Part shown: one piece after another, positions 49,272 through 62,125 of the stretch | How positions within the stretch are numbered: position 1 is the stretch's first letter | Layout: each line of letters starts with the position of its first letter | Source of the DNA: Metellina segmentata | Taxonomy: Eukaryota; Arthropoda; Arachnida; Araneae; Tetragnathidae | Reading direction: 5' to 3' | NCBI GenBank assembly: GCA_947359465.1 | Contig: OX375883.1 | Span: 15,192,088-15,256,087, forward strand | Length of the DNA stretch: 64,000 nucleotides | Made by a program: the position numbers and the translations under genes | Notes under the pieces: generated by a model | What the model was told of the DNA's origin: nothing | What the model saw: only the letters and a program-made list of their open reading frames with translations | The model's database searches: none

Positions 49272-50601
49272 TGTGTCATAAAGCCTACTTAAGCATCCGG
49301 CTGAAAATCCTCCAGCGAAATCCGAATCCGTCACAGACCAACTGATGAATATGGTTTGCAAAGAAAAAGTATGTAAACAATTTCCTTTCTGACAGGAGGC
49401 GCCAATGTTCTTCCTCTCGCGGGCGATTGCATTCTCTTGTGTAATCACACTCTTGAAATAGGGTAGCATGCAATGTGTAGTGCGGTGGGATTGGATGCTC
49501 ATATTTTGTGGTATCCAGTTAACTTGTAAATTGATTAATGTTTAATATCAATAAATTCTTATATTCGAACCTTGAGAAACCGGTGTGTTGCTCACCCAAT
49601 ATAATGGCGTCCGCGACAGGACTTTTGAAGGATGTACTTAAATATTGATTTCGAAGACATGGATATCAATCGTGAAAGTAAATTGAGAAAAACCCCTCCT
49701 AGTGCCTTTACGCGACGGTTTTAAATCAAATAAATCCATAATTGAAGCATCTGCGAGAAGGCCGTACAAGTTTCTTATAATGTTCCAGAAGAAAGAGCTG
49801 CTCAGCTAAAGTAACACGATGATACAATATTACAAGAGCTGCTGGATGACGATGAAGCCGATCTAGACCACGAAATGGAGATAAGTGAAACCTACCAAAC
49901 TCAATTTCTTGACGTCACTATAAGTGTCCGTCAGATTTTAGATGTTTCTAGAGTAGATGCTGAAAGCATTGATGAAAATTGGGTGGAACAGAATTTGAGA
50001 AAGTTTAAGATTCCAAAACTTGAACTTGGAAAATTTGATGGAAATTTGACAGATTGGTTACCATTTTGGTATCAATTTAAAATTACAGATGAAAATCCTG
50101 ATATCGATGACTGTTGATAAGTTTGAGTATAACTTATCCAATCTACTATGATAGGTTCACAAGTTAGAGAAATTATTGAAAGTTTCCCTGCAACTGGTGA
50201 CACTTACGCAAAGGCTATGGAAAGTTTAAAATCTCGGTTCGGTCGAGAAGACGTTTAGTTGAATTTTATAAAAACTTGAACATATTACCAAAATGATTTT
50301 CCCCCCAAGACGGGCACTGGACTTTATATCTGGCCACTACAGTTGGTCGAATACCTCCAACGGCGGACACTAAGGACCTGTCCTTGGCCACTACAAGGCC
50401 GGAAGTGATGGTCACTTGTGAAGGGACACCCAGTGGGAGGACTATCATTACTCCTAACAAAGGACATCACAATTTACATCCATGCCCTGACCCCAGATTC
50501 TAACCGAGAACCTTCCGATCCAGAGGCAAACACCTTAACCACTAGACCGGTTGGTCGACTTACCAAAGTGTAATAGTAAATCAATCAGTCTTAAGCAGTT
50601 A
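49272..50601 (+). mobile_element. BEL/Pao 5' remnant, unit 8
   Basis: Broken gag 49659-50601. It carries GAGTAGATGC, otherwise found only in units 1 and 2, so the unit changes type between U1-psi and gag. Confidence 0.7.
50296..50559 (-). mobile_element. SINE nested in gag, unit 8
   Basis: Same insertion and target-site duplication as in unit 2. Confidence 0.85.
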
Positions 50602-51809
50602 AATAATATGAATTTATTTATATATATTTATTGAAGATGTCGTAAGGACAGCAACAACATGCAGTGGCCAAGTTAAACCGCGGATCAACGACAATCCCCG
50701 GGTTATCGAAACAACCGTATTCACAATGAACGTGGTTTAAGCCGCCGTTACAATTTGATCCTCGGAAATCGGCGAATTAGCTCTCGGTTGAGTGTTACAA
50801 ATGCGCAGAGCTATCTTTTTGCGAAAAAAAATGGACGACACACTTATTTTAGTGCTAAATTACAGTTTTTTTGCGACATCGCGCATTTGACTGATTTTGC
50901 ATGAATCTAAAAAGACCGTGAAACGGTGGAGTGGAGGTATACGTGACACTGTCGCCAATGCGTTTTTTTTGTCGCCACAACATGATGGCGGCGCCCATGT
51001 AGCAAAATCCACACTGTGAACCTTAGCATACATGGATTTGATACTAATTTTTGGGTATAGATAAGTCAGCGAAAATATATAGAAAAATAAAACTAGCCCT
51101 CATTTTATTTCCTCCACTACGCTGTAAATCCGGTTTATTTCCTGGAGGAAGGCCAGAAACTTACTCTGCAGCTCCGTCACCAAATGTTAAGCCGCCAAAT
51201 GTATGCGGCAAGGTAGCCGTCAAACTTATCTTTTACCCAACCGCCAGTTAAACTATTCACTGCTACAGCTAATATCGGGTAAGTGAACAACGAACAAAAG
51301 GAAACAAGTGCAACGATAAAAAAGAAGTGGCGCATTAAATGTCGTTTTCGCTAATCGTTAACCAAGAAATACAAATCTAAACCAATCAGAGCACGTTTTC
51401 TAATCCAAGCACGTTTTAATTCCAATCACCAGAACGTCTTCAATTCTGGAAAATTCTAAATAGGGTTGCCTTTAAACAGCATCGCCACTGAGAAATCGCC
51501 ACTGTCAGGTACTCCACCATTCAACAGAGGATACAGCAGATGCAAATTCGTCGGTTCAAGGGCTTCGGGTCAACACCTAGAGGGCGCTACAAAGTACACC
51601 AAACTGAATAATCGAAAAGAATAAAACTTGTACTTGTGTAACAATTATTTCCTTAAATGCCATCCTATCAAATTCAGTCTGTAATAAATCCAAAATTCCT
51701 CAAAATATTTATACTTATTTGTGCATATAAAATTTACTTTCTTATATATACCTACCACTAAATGTATTAAATAGTTTTTGATTGGTGGTTTTCAATATTT
51801 ACACTCGGT

Positions 51810-51954
51810 AGCTTTGCGCAGAGGCAGTGTCATAGACAATGAGGTTCTACCGAGGCGTGACTATTGCTAGTTGAAAACTTTTCCCAATACCCCGCCATGT
51901 CGACGTGCAATACCGTCGGCAAAGGCAATTTTTGGAAGCTCTTTCGGGAGCTTA
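51810..51954 (+). ncRNA. U4: U4 snRNA, unit 8, with stem mutation
   Basis: The only U4 copy with a visible substitution: A at 51836 where the others have C (RNA position 27, CATAGACAATG). That base pairs with G46 in the short stem beside the kink-turn, so the pair is lost at the site where the 15.5K protein and PRP31 assemble. The rest of the RNA and the promoter element (51755) are unchanged. It may be transcribed but bind its proteins poorly. A sequencing or assembly error is possible. Confidence 0.93.
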
Positions 51955-52331
51955 TCTTTTAAATGGTAGAACACAAACAATTCACTTCAGCAACCGCAAC
52001 TCCTTCTATCCCGCGTTTCAGACCGTGTCAGTGAAGATATGTTCATGGGAAACTCACTTTACTTTTCTGGTACATATAGCGCCATCTGTTAGTTGGTTTT
52101 GAGAACTTTAAGTTGACTCCTCTTGTTTTTTAAAAATTGATTTGTGAGATGGATATATTTTCTTAATTATAAGGATAGAGATAGAATGTTTGTAAAACTC
52201 AATTCGCTGCATTCTTCCTAAGGAACGACGACTGATAGTCTTGTTCTTATTATTGCTAAACAGATTGTCTAACCACCACTACAAAGTATTGTCTTTCTTA
52301 TGTTAGCAGCTGGAATGCTACAGTGAAACTC

Positions 52332-52490
52332 ATACTTACCTGGCACTGGGATAGCCTTGATCAACAAGGAGGCTTCCCCGAGCTGAGATTCACCATTGCA
52401 CTTCGGTGGGTTGACGTTCGCCACATCCACAAAATGTGGTTGCTTGGGGTGTACAATTTTTGGTAGTGGGACTGCGTTCGCGCTCTCCCT
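52332..52490 (+). ncRNA. U1: U1 spliceosomal snRNA, unit 9
   Basis: Majority form with CGTAATG flank. Confidence 0.95.
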
Positions 52491-54252
52491 CGTAATGATA
52501 ATATAAGTTTTCACTTTATTTGCTCATCGTGCGATCAAGATATTTTGTGTATCCACATACGAAATTATTCATGACTGATTCTAATTCCAACATTGCCGTT
52601 CAGACAAAATTTATCATTACTTTTTTGTGACGATGCATTTCTCAGAGCTTACTATTTTTATGTTGACAAGGAAGAATTTCATTTTAAAAACACGAGTCTG
52701 GCATATGTCCCAAGAGGACAAAATCACATCCAATCCATTTAAAATACACCTTAGGCGAAACGGAAAATGTTGAATTTTCAGAACTTGTGTTCTTCTATTC
52801 AGAACTATTCGTTTCAAATATTATTTAACTTCGTTGGACGAGTAGCTTAATCAGTATCGCACATTCCGTTTTATTTGTATGTGTGAACTTTGGATTGAGA
52901 ATTGTTATTCCGAGAGTAGTTTTTCTCAGCTGACTCATATGTTAAGCCGATTATAATGTTCTGTTTGTAATAAATTTGCTTTATATTTTAAAAACTATGG
53001 ATTTATTCCATTTCGAATATACGAACAGAAATTAACGAAGAGTCTGAAAATAGGAAAAAATACCACACAACTGATTACTCTTCTATAGGATAACTATTTA
53101 CTTTTATGAAAAATCTTCACTTTTTCTGAAATATTGTTTTAGAAATTTGCTCAAGTTAAATATTTAGTTTCAAGGTCGTTGATCAGGTCTTTCCTTTCGA
53201 AGCTGGGGAACCAAGCTTTATTTGGCAAAACCAGTAAGAAATTTTACAGATCACTAATCCTTATTGATAATCCAGCAGTAGCGCAAATCCCCAGGTATGA
53301 CCATCGTCTTATCTCCAACCACAAACGACCGAGGGCAATCCTCAATTCAGCTCCTATTTCCAACGGTAACCGGCTAACGGTGAACATTTAAATATTAGGC
53401 AATCCAACCTAATTGCTCAGGAGAACTATTCACTTCAGCGTCCCCGCCCTTACCACATGGTGCCCTGTCTACTATAGGACTCTATTAAGGAGTCCATTAA
53501 CTCCCCTCACCGCTAAACCCTCATTGTTCGGTGTCCGTTTCTCACTCGGGTTCCCCGAAGGGTCCGTAGCCAATGTTGTTGGAGCAGCTCGACCCTTTTT
53601 TCGCATCCATCACTGTCAACCCGCTGGTATAACAGCTGACTTATTTACAATACATCTATGCTCGAAACTGTTCTGCTATGTTGTCTTTGTCTTTTCAATG
53701 CATTTTTATTGCGTCCATGCTTCTTCTTCAGTTCAGTCTGATATCCCCACTTCCAGTTCCTAATCCAAGCCCATTCATTTTATTTGTCCTGTAACCTTAT
53801 ATCTATGTTATAAAATTTTTATTACCGGGAGATAGAGGGCCTTTGGCTCAGAAACTTCCAACAAATCTTCATCCTTCTCTAATAAATGGTAGAACACAAT
53901 TCACATCAGCAACTGTTAGTCCTTCTACCCCGCGTTTCAGTGGAACTGCACTCTGTTGATGGGCAAATGGTATCAGTAAAGTTTGCTCAAGGGAAACTAA
54001 CTTTACTTTTCTTGTAGCACCATCTGTAAGTCGTTTTTTAATCTTCCAGTTGACTCCTTTTTTTTTAAAAATTCATTTGTGGGATGGAGATATTTTTTCT
54101 TCATTCAAAGGATAGGGATGAGAACGTTTGAAAAAATTATTTAATTGAATTATTTCTGGGGAACGATGACTGGTAGCATTGTTTTTATTATTGCTAAACA
54201 GATTGTAGAGACACCACTACAAAGTATAACCTTTCTTATATCAATAGTTAGG

Positions 54253-54462
54253 CCAACCTACTGTTATAATTGCCAGTGTTGGTCTGTATATAAAAACTTC
54301 CTTCCTTCGTTCGAATCGGGGTTTGGGCATGGATGTAAGATGTGTTGCCCATTGATAGGGGCATTGCTGGTCCACCCATTGGGTGCCTTTTCATAAGTGA
54401 CCTCCGCTTCAGACTTTGTATTGCCAAGTGTTCAGTGCCAGCCTTTGGAGAAAAAAAATTTT
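54253..54462 (+). mobile_element. SINE between promoter and U1-psi, unit 9
   Basis: TGTATATAAA variant with a 2-bp loss (GCCAGTGTT instead of GCCAAAGTGTT) shared with unit 10. Confidence 0.75.
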
Positions 54463-54464
54463 AC

Positions 54465-54621
54465 ATAGTTACCTGGAAATACCTAGAGCAATATGGACGT
54501 TTTCCTGAGACAAGGTTCACCATTGCTCTTCGGTAGGTTGACGTTCCACACATCTACAAAGTGTGGTTGCTTTGGGTGCACAATATTTGGTAGTGTGACT
54601 GCACTCGTTCGCACTCTCCCT
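54465..54621 (+). pseudogene. Degenerate U1 snRNA (U1-psi), unit 9
   Basis: Same as the unit 3 copy by eye. The 2-bp loss upstream makes the distance to the displaced promoter element slightly shorter. Confidence 0.85.
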
Positions 54622-55695
54622 AACATTAATAACAGATTTTCACATATTGTGATCATAGTGTCTTTAAGATAATTTCTATATCCACGAACGAAATTCTTCA
54701 TGAGTGATATTCTGGTTCTGTGTTTTTTTTCTGTGACAACGCTTTTGACGCATTACGAAGCGTGCTATTTTTATGTTGCCAAGGAAGAATTTGATTTGAA
54801 AAAAAATTACCGTTTTAAGCTTAACGGAAAATGTTGGATCTACAGAATTTGCGTTCGTATTCTGAACTTTTCGTATCAAATACTCTTTGACTTACTTTAT
54901 TATTGAACAGGAAGATCAATCGGTATCGCATTCCGTTTTATTTGAACGTGTGACCTTTGGATTGAGAATTATTATTCTTAGAGTAGTTTTTCCCAGTTGA
55001 AGTTCTCGGAGCTCCAGATTCAGGGTGCAAAAGGAACAAGTGAACGAGTAAATTGCTCATTAGAGCTCTCTTAAAAAAATTATGTTACAATGGAAAGCAT
55101 ATTTTGTTTATATGAAAAAAGACAAATTTTTAAGATTATTATATAGCATTTCAATCACACAACTTTCACACACTTTTGAAATTCTCTCTAGCCTCTGTCC
55201 ATACACATAGCTCATCTTTGTATTCTAAAGCAACACTGTATGCAGGTATAACTAAAGAGTTAAACTGTCTTTAGAAAATTGCATTGTAAAAAATCAGCAT
55301 GCAGCCATGTTTTGATTCTATTCACTAGCGAAATCAAATAATCATCTTCACCTCCCCTTTCCTTGATTTAGACTCATTCAATTTATAAAGTATTTCAGAT
55401 TCACTTACTTTAACACATAAATTTCATTTTTTTTTAATTTTAAACGATTTACAAGATTTTTAAAAAAACTTTATGTACTAACAAAATAAAAAAAAATTGG
55501 AAAACAAAATTGTAGCTCATGTGTCCTCTCTGTGTAATTTATATAAAAATGTAACTTTTTAAAAAAATCAGAGAAAGTTGAAAACAAAAATTAATTTCTC
55601 ACTTAAAATAACGAATTTTAAAAACGTTTTCTTTTGAGGTTTTTTTAAGCAGTCGAACCTTTTTTTTTGGTTTAGCCGAATGCACGGTAATCTGG

Positions 55696-57025
55696 TGTGT
55701 CATAAAGCCTACTTAAGCATCCGGCTGAAAATCCTCCAGCGAAATCCGAATCCGTCACAGACCAACTGATGAATATGGTTTGCAAAGAAAAAGTATGTAA
55801 ACAATTTCCTTTCTGACAGGAGGCGCCAATGTTCTTCCTCTCGCGGGCGATTGCATTCTCTTGTGTAATCACACTCTTGAAATAGGGTAGCATGCAATGT
55901 GTAGTGCGGTGGGATTGGATGCTCATATTTTGTGGTATCCAGTTAACTTGTAAATTGATTAATGTTTAATATCAATAAATTCTTATATTCGAACCTTGAG
56001 AAACCGGTGTGTTGCTCACCCAATATAATGGCGTCCGCGACAGGACTTTTGAAGGATGTACTTAAATATTGATTTCGAAGACATGGATATCAATCGTGAA
56101 AGTAAATTGAGAAAAACCCCTCCTAGTGCCTTTACGCGACGGTTTTAAATCAAATAAATCCATAATTGAAGCATCTGCGAGAAGGCCGTACAAGTTTCTT
56201 ATAATGTTCCAGAAGAAAGAGCTGCTCAGCTAAAGTAACACGATGATACAATATTACAAGAGCTGCTGGATGACGATGAAGCCGATCTAGACCACGAAAT
56301 GGAGATAAGTGAAACCTACCAAACTCAATTTCTTGACGTCACTATAAGTGTCCGTCAGATTTTAGATGTTTCTAGAGAAGATGCTGAAAGCATTGATGAA
56401 AATTGGGTGGAACAGAATTTGAGAAAGTTTAAGATTCCAAAACTTGAACTTGGAAAATTTGATGGAAATTTGACAGATTGGTTACCATTTTGGTATCAAT
56501 TTAAAATTACAGATGAAAATCCTGATATCGATGACTGTTGATAAGTTTGAGTATAACTTATCCAATCTACTATGATAGGTTCACAAGTTAGAGAAATTAT
56601 TGAAAGTTTCCCTGCAACTGGTGACACTTACGCAAAGGCTATGGAAAGTTTAAAATCTCGGTTCGGTCGAGAAGACGTTTAGTTGAATTTTATAAAAACT
56701 TGAACATATTACCAAAATGATTTTCCCCCCAAGACGGGCACTGGACTTTATATCTGGCCACTACAGTTGGTCGAATACCTCCAACGGCGGACACTAAGGA
56801 CCTGTCCTTGGCCACTACAAGGCCGGAAGTGATGGTCACTTGTGAAGGGACACCCAGTGGGAGGACTATCATTACTCCTAACAAAGGACATCACAATTTA
56901 CATCCATGCCCTGACCCCAGATTCTAACCGAGAACCTTCCGATCCAGAGGCAAACACCTTAACCACTAGACCGGTTGGTCGACTTACCAAAGTGTAATAG
57001 TAAATCAATCAGTCTTAAGCAGTTA
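55696..57025 (+). mobile_element. BEL/Pao 5' remnant, unit 9
   Basis: Broken gag 56083-57025, GAGAAGATGC variant. Confidence 0.7.
56720..56983 (-). mobile_element. SINE nested in gag, unit 9
   Basis: Same insertion and target-site duplication as in unit 2. Confidence 0.85.
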
Positions 57026-58239
57026 AATAATATGAATTTATTTATATATATTTATTGAAGATGTCGTAAGGACAGCAACAACATGCAGTGGCCGAGTTAA
57101 ACCGCGGATCAACGACAATCCCCGGGTTATCGAAACAACCGTATTCACAATGAACGTGGTTTAAGCCGCCGTTACAATTTGATCCTCGGAAATCGGCGAA
57201 TTAGCTCTCGGTTGAGTGTTACAAATGCGCAGAGCTATCTTTTTGCGAAAAAAAATGGACGACACACTTATTTTAGTGCTAAATTACAGTTTTTTTGCGA
57301 CATCGCGCATTTGACTGATTTTGCATGAATCTAAAAAGACCGTGAAACGGTGGAGTGGAGGTATACGTGACACTGTCGCCAATGCGTTTTTTTTGTCGCC
57401 ACAACATGATGGCGGCGCCCATGTAGCAAAATCCACACTGTGAACCTTAGCATACATGGATTTGATACTAATTTTTGGGTATATATATAGATAAGTCAGC
57501 GAAAATATATAGAAAAATAAAACTAGCCCTCATTTTATTTCCTCCACTACGCTGTAAATCCGGTTTATTTCCTGGAGGAAGGCCAGAAACTTACTCTGCA
57601 GCTCCGTCACCAAATGTTAAGCCGCCAAATGTATGCGGCAAGGTAGCCGTCAAACTTATCTTTTACCCAACCGCCAGTTAAACTATTCACTGCTACAGCT
57701 AATATCGGGTAAGTGAACAACGAACAAAAGGAAACAAGTGCAACGATAAAAAAGAAGTGGCGCATTAAATGTCGTTTTCGCTAATCGTTAACCAAGAAAT
57801 ACAAATCTAAACCAATCAGAGCACGTTTTCTAATCCAAGCACGTTTTAATTCCAATCACCAGAACGTCTTCAATTCTGGAAAATTCTAAATAGGGTTGCC
57901 TTTAAACAGCATCGCCACTGAGAAATCGCCACTGTCAGGTACTCCACCATTCAACAGAGGATACAGCAGATGCAAATTCGTCGGTTCAAGGGCTTCGGGT
58001 CAACACCTAGAGGGCGCTACAAAGTACACCAAACTGAATAATCGAAAAGAATAAAACTTGTACTTGTGTAACAATTATTTCCTTAAATGCCATCCTATCA
58101 AATTCAGTCTGTAATAAATCCAAAATTCCTCAAAATATTTATACTTATTTGTGCATATAAAATTTACTTTCTTATATATACCTACCACTAAATGTATTAA
58201 ATAGTTTTTGATTGGTGGTTTTCAATATTTACACTCGGT

Positions 58240-58384
58240 AGCTTTGCGCAGAGGCAGTGTCATAGCCAATGAGGTTCTACCGAGGCGTGACTATTGCTAG
58301 TTGAAAACTTTTCCCAATACCCCGCCATGTCGACGTGCAATACCGTCGGCAAAGGCAATTTTTGGAAGCTCTTTCGGGAGCTTA
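58240..58384 (+). ncRNA. U4: U4 spliceosomal snRNA, unit 9
   Basis: No difference from the copy at 6803 seen by eye; it has the normal C at position 27. Proximal element at 58185. Last U4 in the window. Confidence 0.97.
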
Positions 58385-58761
58385 TCTTTTAAATGGTAGA
58401 ACACAAACAATTCACTTCAGCAACCGCAACTCCTTCTATCCCGCGTTTCAGACCGTGTCAGTGAAGATATGTTCATGGGAAACTCACTTTACTTTTCTGG
58501 TACATATAGCGCCATCTGTTAGTTGGTTTTGAGAACTTTAAGTTGACTCCTCTTGTTTTTTAAAAATTGATTTGTGAGATGGATATATTTTCTTAATTAT
58601 AAGGATAGAGATAGAATGTTTGTAAAACTCAATTCGCTGCATTCTTCCTAAGGAACGACGACTGATAGTCTTGTTCTTATTATTGCTAAACAGATTGTCT
58701 AACCACCACTACAAAGTATTGTCTTTCTTATGTTAGCAGCTGGAATGCTACAGTGAAACTC

Positions 58762-58920
58762 ATACTTACCTGGCACTGGGATAGCCTTGATCAACAAGGA
58801 GGCTTCCCCGAGCTGAGATTCACCATTGCACTTCGGTGGGTTGACGTTCGCCACATCCACAAAATGTGGTTGCTTGGGGTGTACAATTTTTGGTAGTGGG
58901 ACTGCGTTCGCGCTCTCCCT
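58762..58920 (+). ncRNA. U1: U1 spliceosomal snRNA, unit 10
   Basis: Majority form with CGTAATG flank. Last U1 in the window. Confidence 0.95.
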
Positions 58921-60682
58921 CGTAATGATAATATAAGTTTTCACTTTATTTGCTCATCGTGCGATCAAGATATTTTGTGTATCCACATACGAAATTATTC
59001 ATGACTGATTCTAATTCCAACATTGCCGTTCAGACAAAATTTATCATTACTTTTTTGTGACGATGCATTTCTCAGAGCTTACTATTTTTATGTTGACAAG
59101 GAAGAATTTCATTTTAAAAACACGAGTCTGGCATATGTCCCAAGAGGACAAAATCACATCCAATCCATTTAAAATACACCTTAGGCGAAACGGAAAATGT
59201 TGAATTTTCAGAACTTGTGTTCTTCTATTCAGAACTATTCGTTTCAAATATTATTTAACTTCGTTGGACGAGTAGCTTAATCAGTATCGCACATTCCGTT
59301 TTATTTGTATGTGTGAACTTTGGATTGAGAATTGTTATTCCGAGAGTAGTTTTTCTCAGCTGACTCATATGTTAAGCCGATTATAATGTTCTGTTTGTAA
59401 TAAATTTGCTTTATATTTTAAAAACTATGGATTTATTCCATTTCGAATATACGAACAGAAATTAACGAAGAGTCTGAAAATAGGAAAAAATACCACACAA
59501 CTGATTACTCTTCTATAGGATAACTATTTACTTTTATGAAAAATCTTCACTTTTTCTGAAATATTGTTTTAGAAATTTGCTCAAGTTAAATATTTAGTTT
59601 CAAGGTCGTTGATCAGGTCTTTCCTTTCGAAGCTGGGGAACCAAGCTTTATTTGGCAAAACCAGTAAGAAATTTTACAGATCACTAATCCTTATTGATAA
59701 TCCAGCAGTAGCGCAAATCCCCAGGTATGACCATCGTCTTATCTCCAACCACAAACGACCGAGGGCAATCCTCAATTCAGCTCCTATTTCCAACGGTAAC
59801 CGGCTAACGGTGAACATTTAAATATTAGGCAATCCAACCTAATTGCTCAGGAGAACTATTCACTTCAGCGTCCCCGCCCTTACCACATGGTGCCCTGTCT
59901 ACTATAGGACTCTATTAAGGAGTCCATTAACTCCCCTCACCGCTAAACCCTCATTGTTCGGTGTCCGTTTCTCACTCGGGTTCCCCGAAGGGTCCGTAGC
60001 CAATGTTGTTGGAGCAGCTCGACCCTTTTTTCGCATCCATCACTGTCAACCCGCTGGTATAACAGCTGACTTATTTACAATACATCTATGCTCGAAACTG
60101 TTCTGCTATGTTGTCTTTGTCTTTTCAATGCATTTTTATTGCGTCCATGCTTCTTCTTCAGTTCAGTCTGATATCCCCACTTCCAGTTCCTAATCCAAGC
60201 CCATTCATTTTATTTGTCCTGTAACCTTATATCTATGTTATAAAATTTTTATTACCGGGAGATAGAGGGCCTTTGGCTCAGAAACTTCCAACAAATCTTC
60301 ATCCTTCTCTAATAAATGGTAGAACACAATTCACATCAGCAACTGTTAGTCCTTCTACCCCGCGTTTCAGTGGAACTGCACTCTGTTGATGGGCAAATGG
60401 TATCAGTAAAGTTTGCTCAAGGGAAACTAACTTTACTTTTCTTGTAGCACCATCTGTAAGTCGTTTTTTAATCTTCCAGTTGACTCCTTTTTTTTTAAAA
60501 ATTCATTTGTGGGATGGAGATATTTTTTCTTCATTCAAAGGATAGGGATGAGAACGTTTGAAAAAATTATTTAATTGAATTATTTCTGGGGAACGATGAC
60601 TGGTAGCATTGTTTTTATTATTGCTAAACAGATTGTAGAGACACCACTACAAAGTATAACCTTTCTTATATCAATAGTTAGG

Positions 60683-60892
60683 CCAACCTACTGTTATAAT
60701 TGCCAGTGTTGGTCTGTATATAAAAACTTCCTTCCTTCGTTCGAATCGGGGTTTGGGCATGGATGTAAGATGTGTTGCCCATTGATAGGGGCATTGCTGG
60801 TCCACCCATTGGGTGCCTTTTCATAAGTGACCTCCGCTTCAGACTTTGTATTGCCAAGTGTTCAGTGCCAGCCTTTGGAGAAAAAAAATTTT
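60683..60892 (+). mobile_element. SINE between promoter and U1-psi, unit 10
   Basis: Same as the unit 9 copy, including the 2-bp loss. Confidence 0.75.
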
Positions 60893-60894
60893 AC

Positions 60895-61051
60895 ATAGTT
60901 ACCTGGAAATACCTAGAGCAATATGGACGTTTTCCTGAGACAAGGTTCACCATTGCTCTTCGGTAGGTTGACGTTCCACACATCTACAAAGTGTGGTTGC
61001 TTTGGGTGCACAATATTTGGTAGTGTGACTGCACTCGTTCGCACTCTCCCT
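60895..61051 (+). pseudogene. Degenerate U1 snRNA (U1-psi), unit 10
   Basis: Same as the unit 3 and unit 9 copies by eye. Confidence 0.85.
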
Positions 61052-62125
61052 AACATTAATAACAGATTTTCACATATTGTGATCATAGTGTCTTTAAGAT
61101 AATTTCTATATCCACGAACGAAATTCTTCATGAGTGATATTCTGGTTCTGTGTTTTTTTTCTGTGACAACGCTTTTGACGCATTACGAAGCGTGCTATTT
61201 TTATGTTGCCAAGGAAGAATTTGATTTGAAAAAAAATTACCGTTTTAAGCTTAACGGAAAATGTTGGATCTACAGAATTTGCGTTCGTATTCTGAACTTT
61301 TCGTATCAAATACTCTTTGACTTACTTTATTATTGAACAGGAAGATCAATCGGTATCGCATTCCGTTTTATTTGAACGTGTGACCTTTGGATTGAGAATT
61401 ATTATTCTTAGAGTAGTTTTTCCCAGTTGAAGTTCTCGGAGCTCCAGATTCAGGGTGCAAAAGGAACAAGTGAACGAGTAAATTGCTCATTAGAGCTCTC
61501 TTAAAAAAATTATGTTACAATGGAAAGCATATTTTGTTTATATGAAAAAAGACAAATTTTTAAGATTATTATATAGCATTTCAATCACACAACTTTCACA
61601 CACTTTTGAAATTCTCTCTAGCCTCTGTCCATACACATAGCTCATCTTTGTATTCTAAAGCAACACTGTATGCAGGTATAACTAAAGAGTTAAACTGTCT
61701 TTAGAAAATTGCATTGTAAAAAATCAGCATGCAGCCATGTTTTGATTCTATTCACTAGCGAAATCAAATAATCATCTTCACCTCCCCTTTCCTTGATTTA
61801 GACTCATTCAATTTATAAAGTATTTCAGATTCACTTACTTTAACACATAAATTTCATTTTTTTTTAATTTTAAACGATTTACAAGATTTTTAAAAAAACT
61901 TTATGTACTAACAAAATAAAAAAAAATTGGAAAACAAAATTGTAGCTCATGTGTCCTCTCTGTGTAATTTATATAAAAATGTAACTTTTTAAAAAAATCA
62001 GAGAAAGTTGAAAACAAAAATTAATTTCTCACTTAAAATAACGAATTTTAAAAACGTTTTCTTTTGAGGTTTTTTTAAGCAGTCGAACCTTTTTTTTTGG
62101 TTTAGCCGAATGCACGGTAATCTGG

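Larger units (their letters stand above)
45556..51986 (+). repeat. Tandem snRNA repeat, unit 8 (6431 bp), mosaic
   Basis: The first half matches unit 7. The second half matches unit 2: the GAGTAGATGC variant in gag near 49953, CCAAGTT near 50668, and a missing CA upstream of U4. Its U4 carries the only U4 substitution I see in the array. Confidence 0.97.
51987..58416 (+). repeat. Tandem snRNA repeat, unit 9 (6430 bp)
   Basis: Shares with unit 10 a 3-bp loss near 53877 (CCTTCTCTAATAAATG) and a 2-bp loss near 54275 (ATTGCCAGTGTT). It has the longest TA run of the array at the variable tract near 57480, and the CA loss upstream of U4 also seen in units 2 and 8. Confidence 0.97.
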
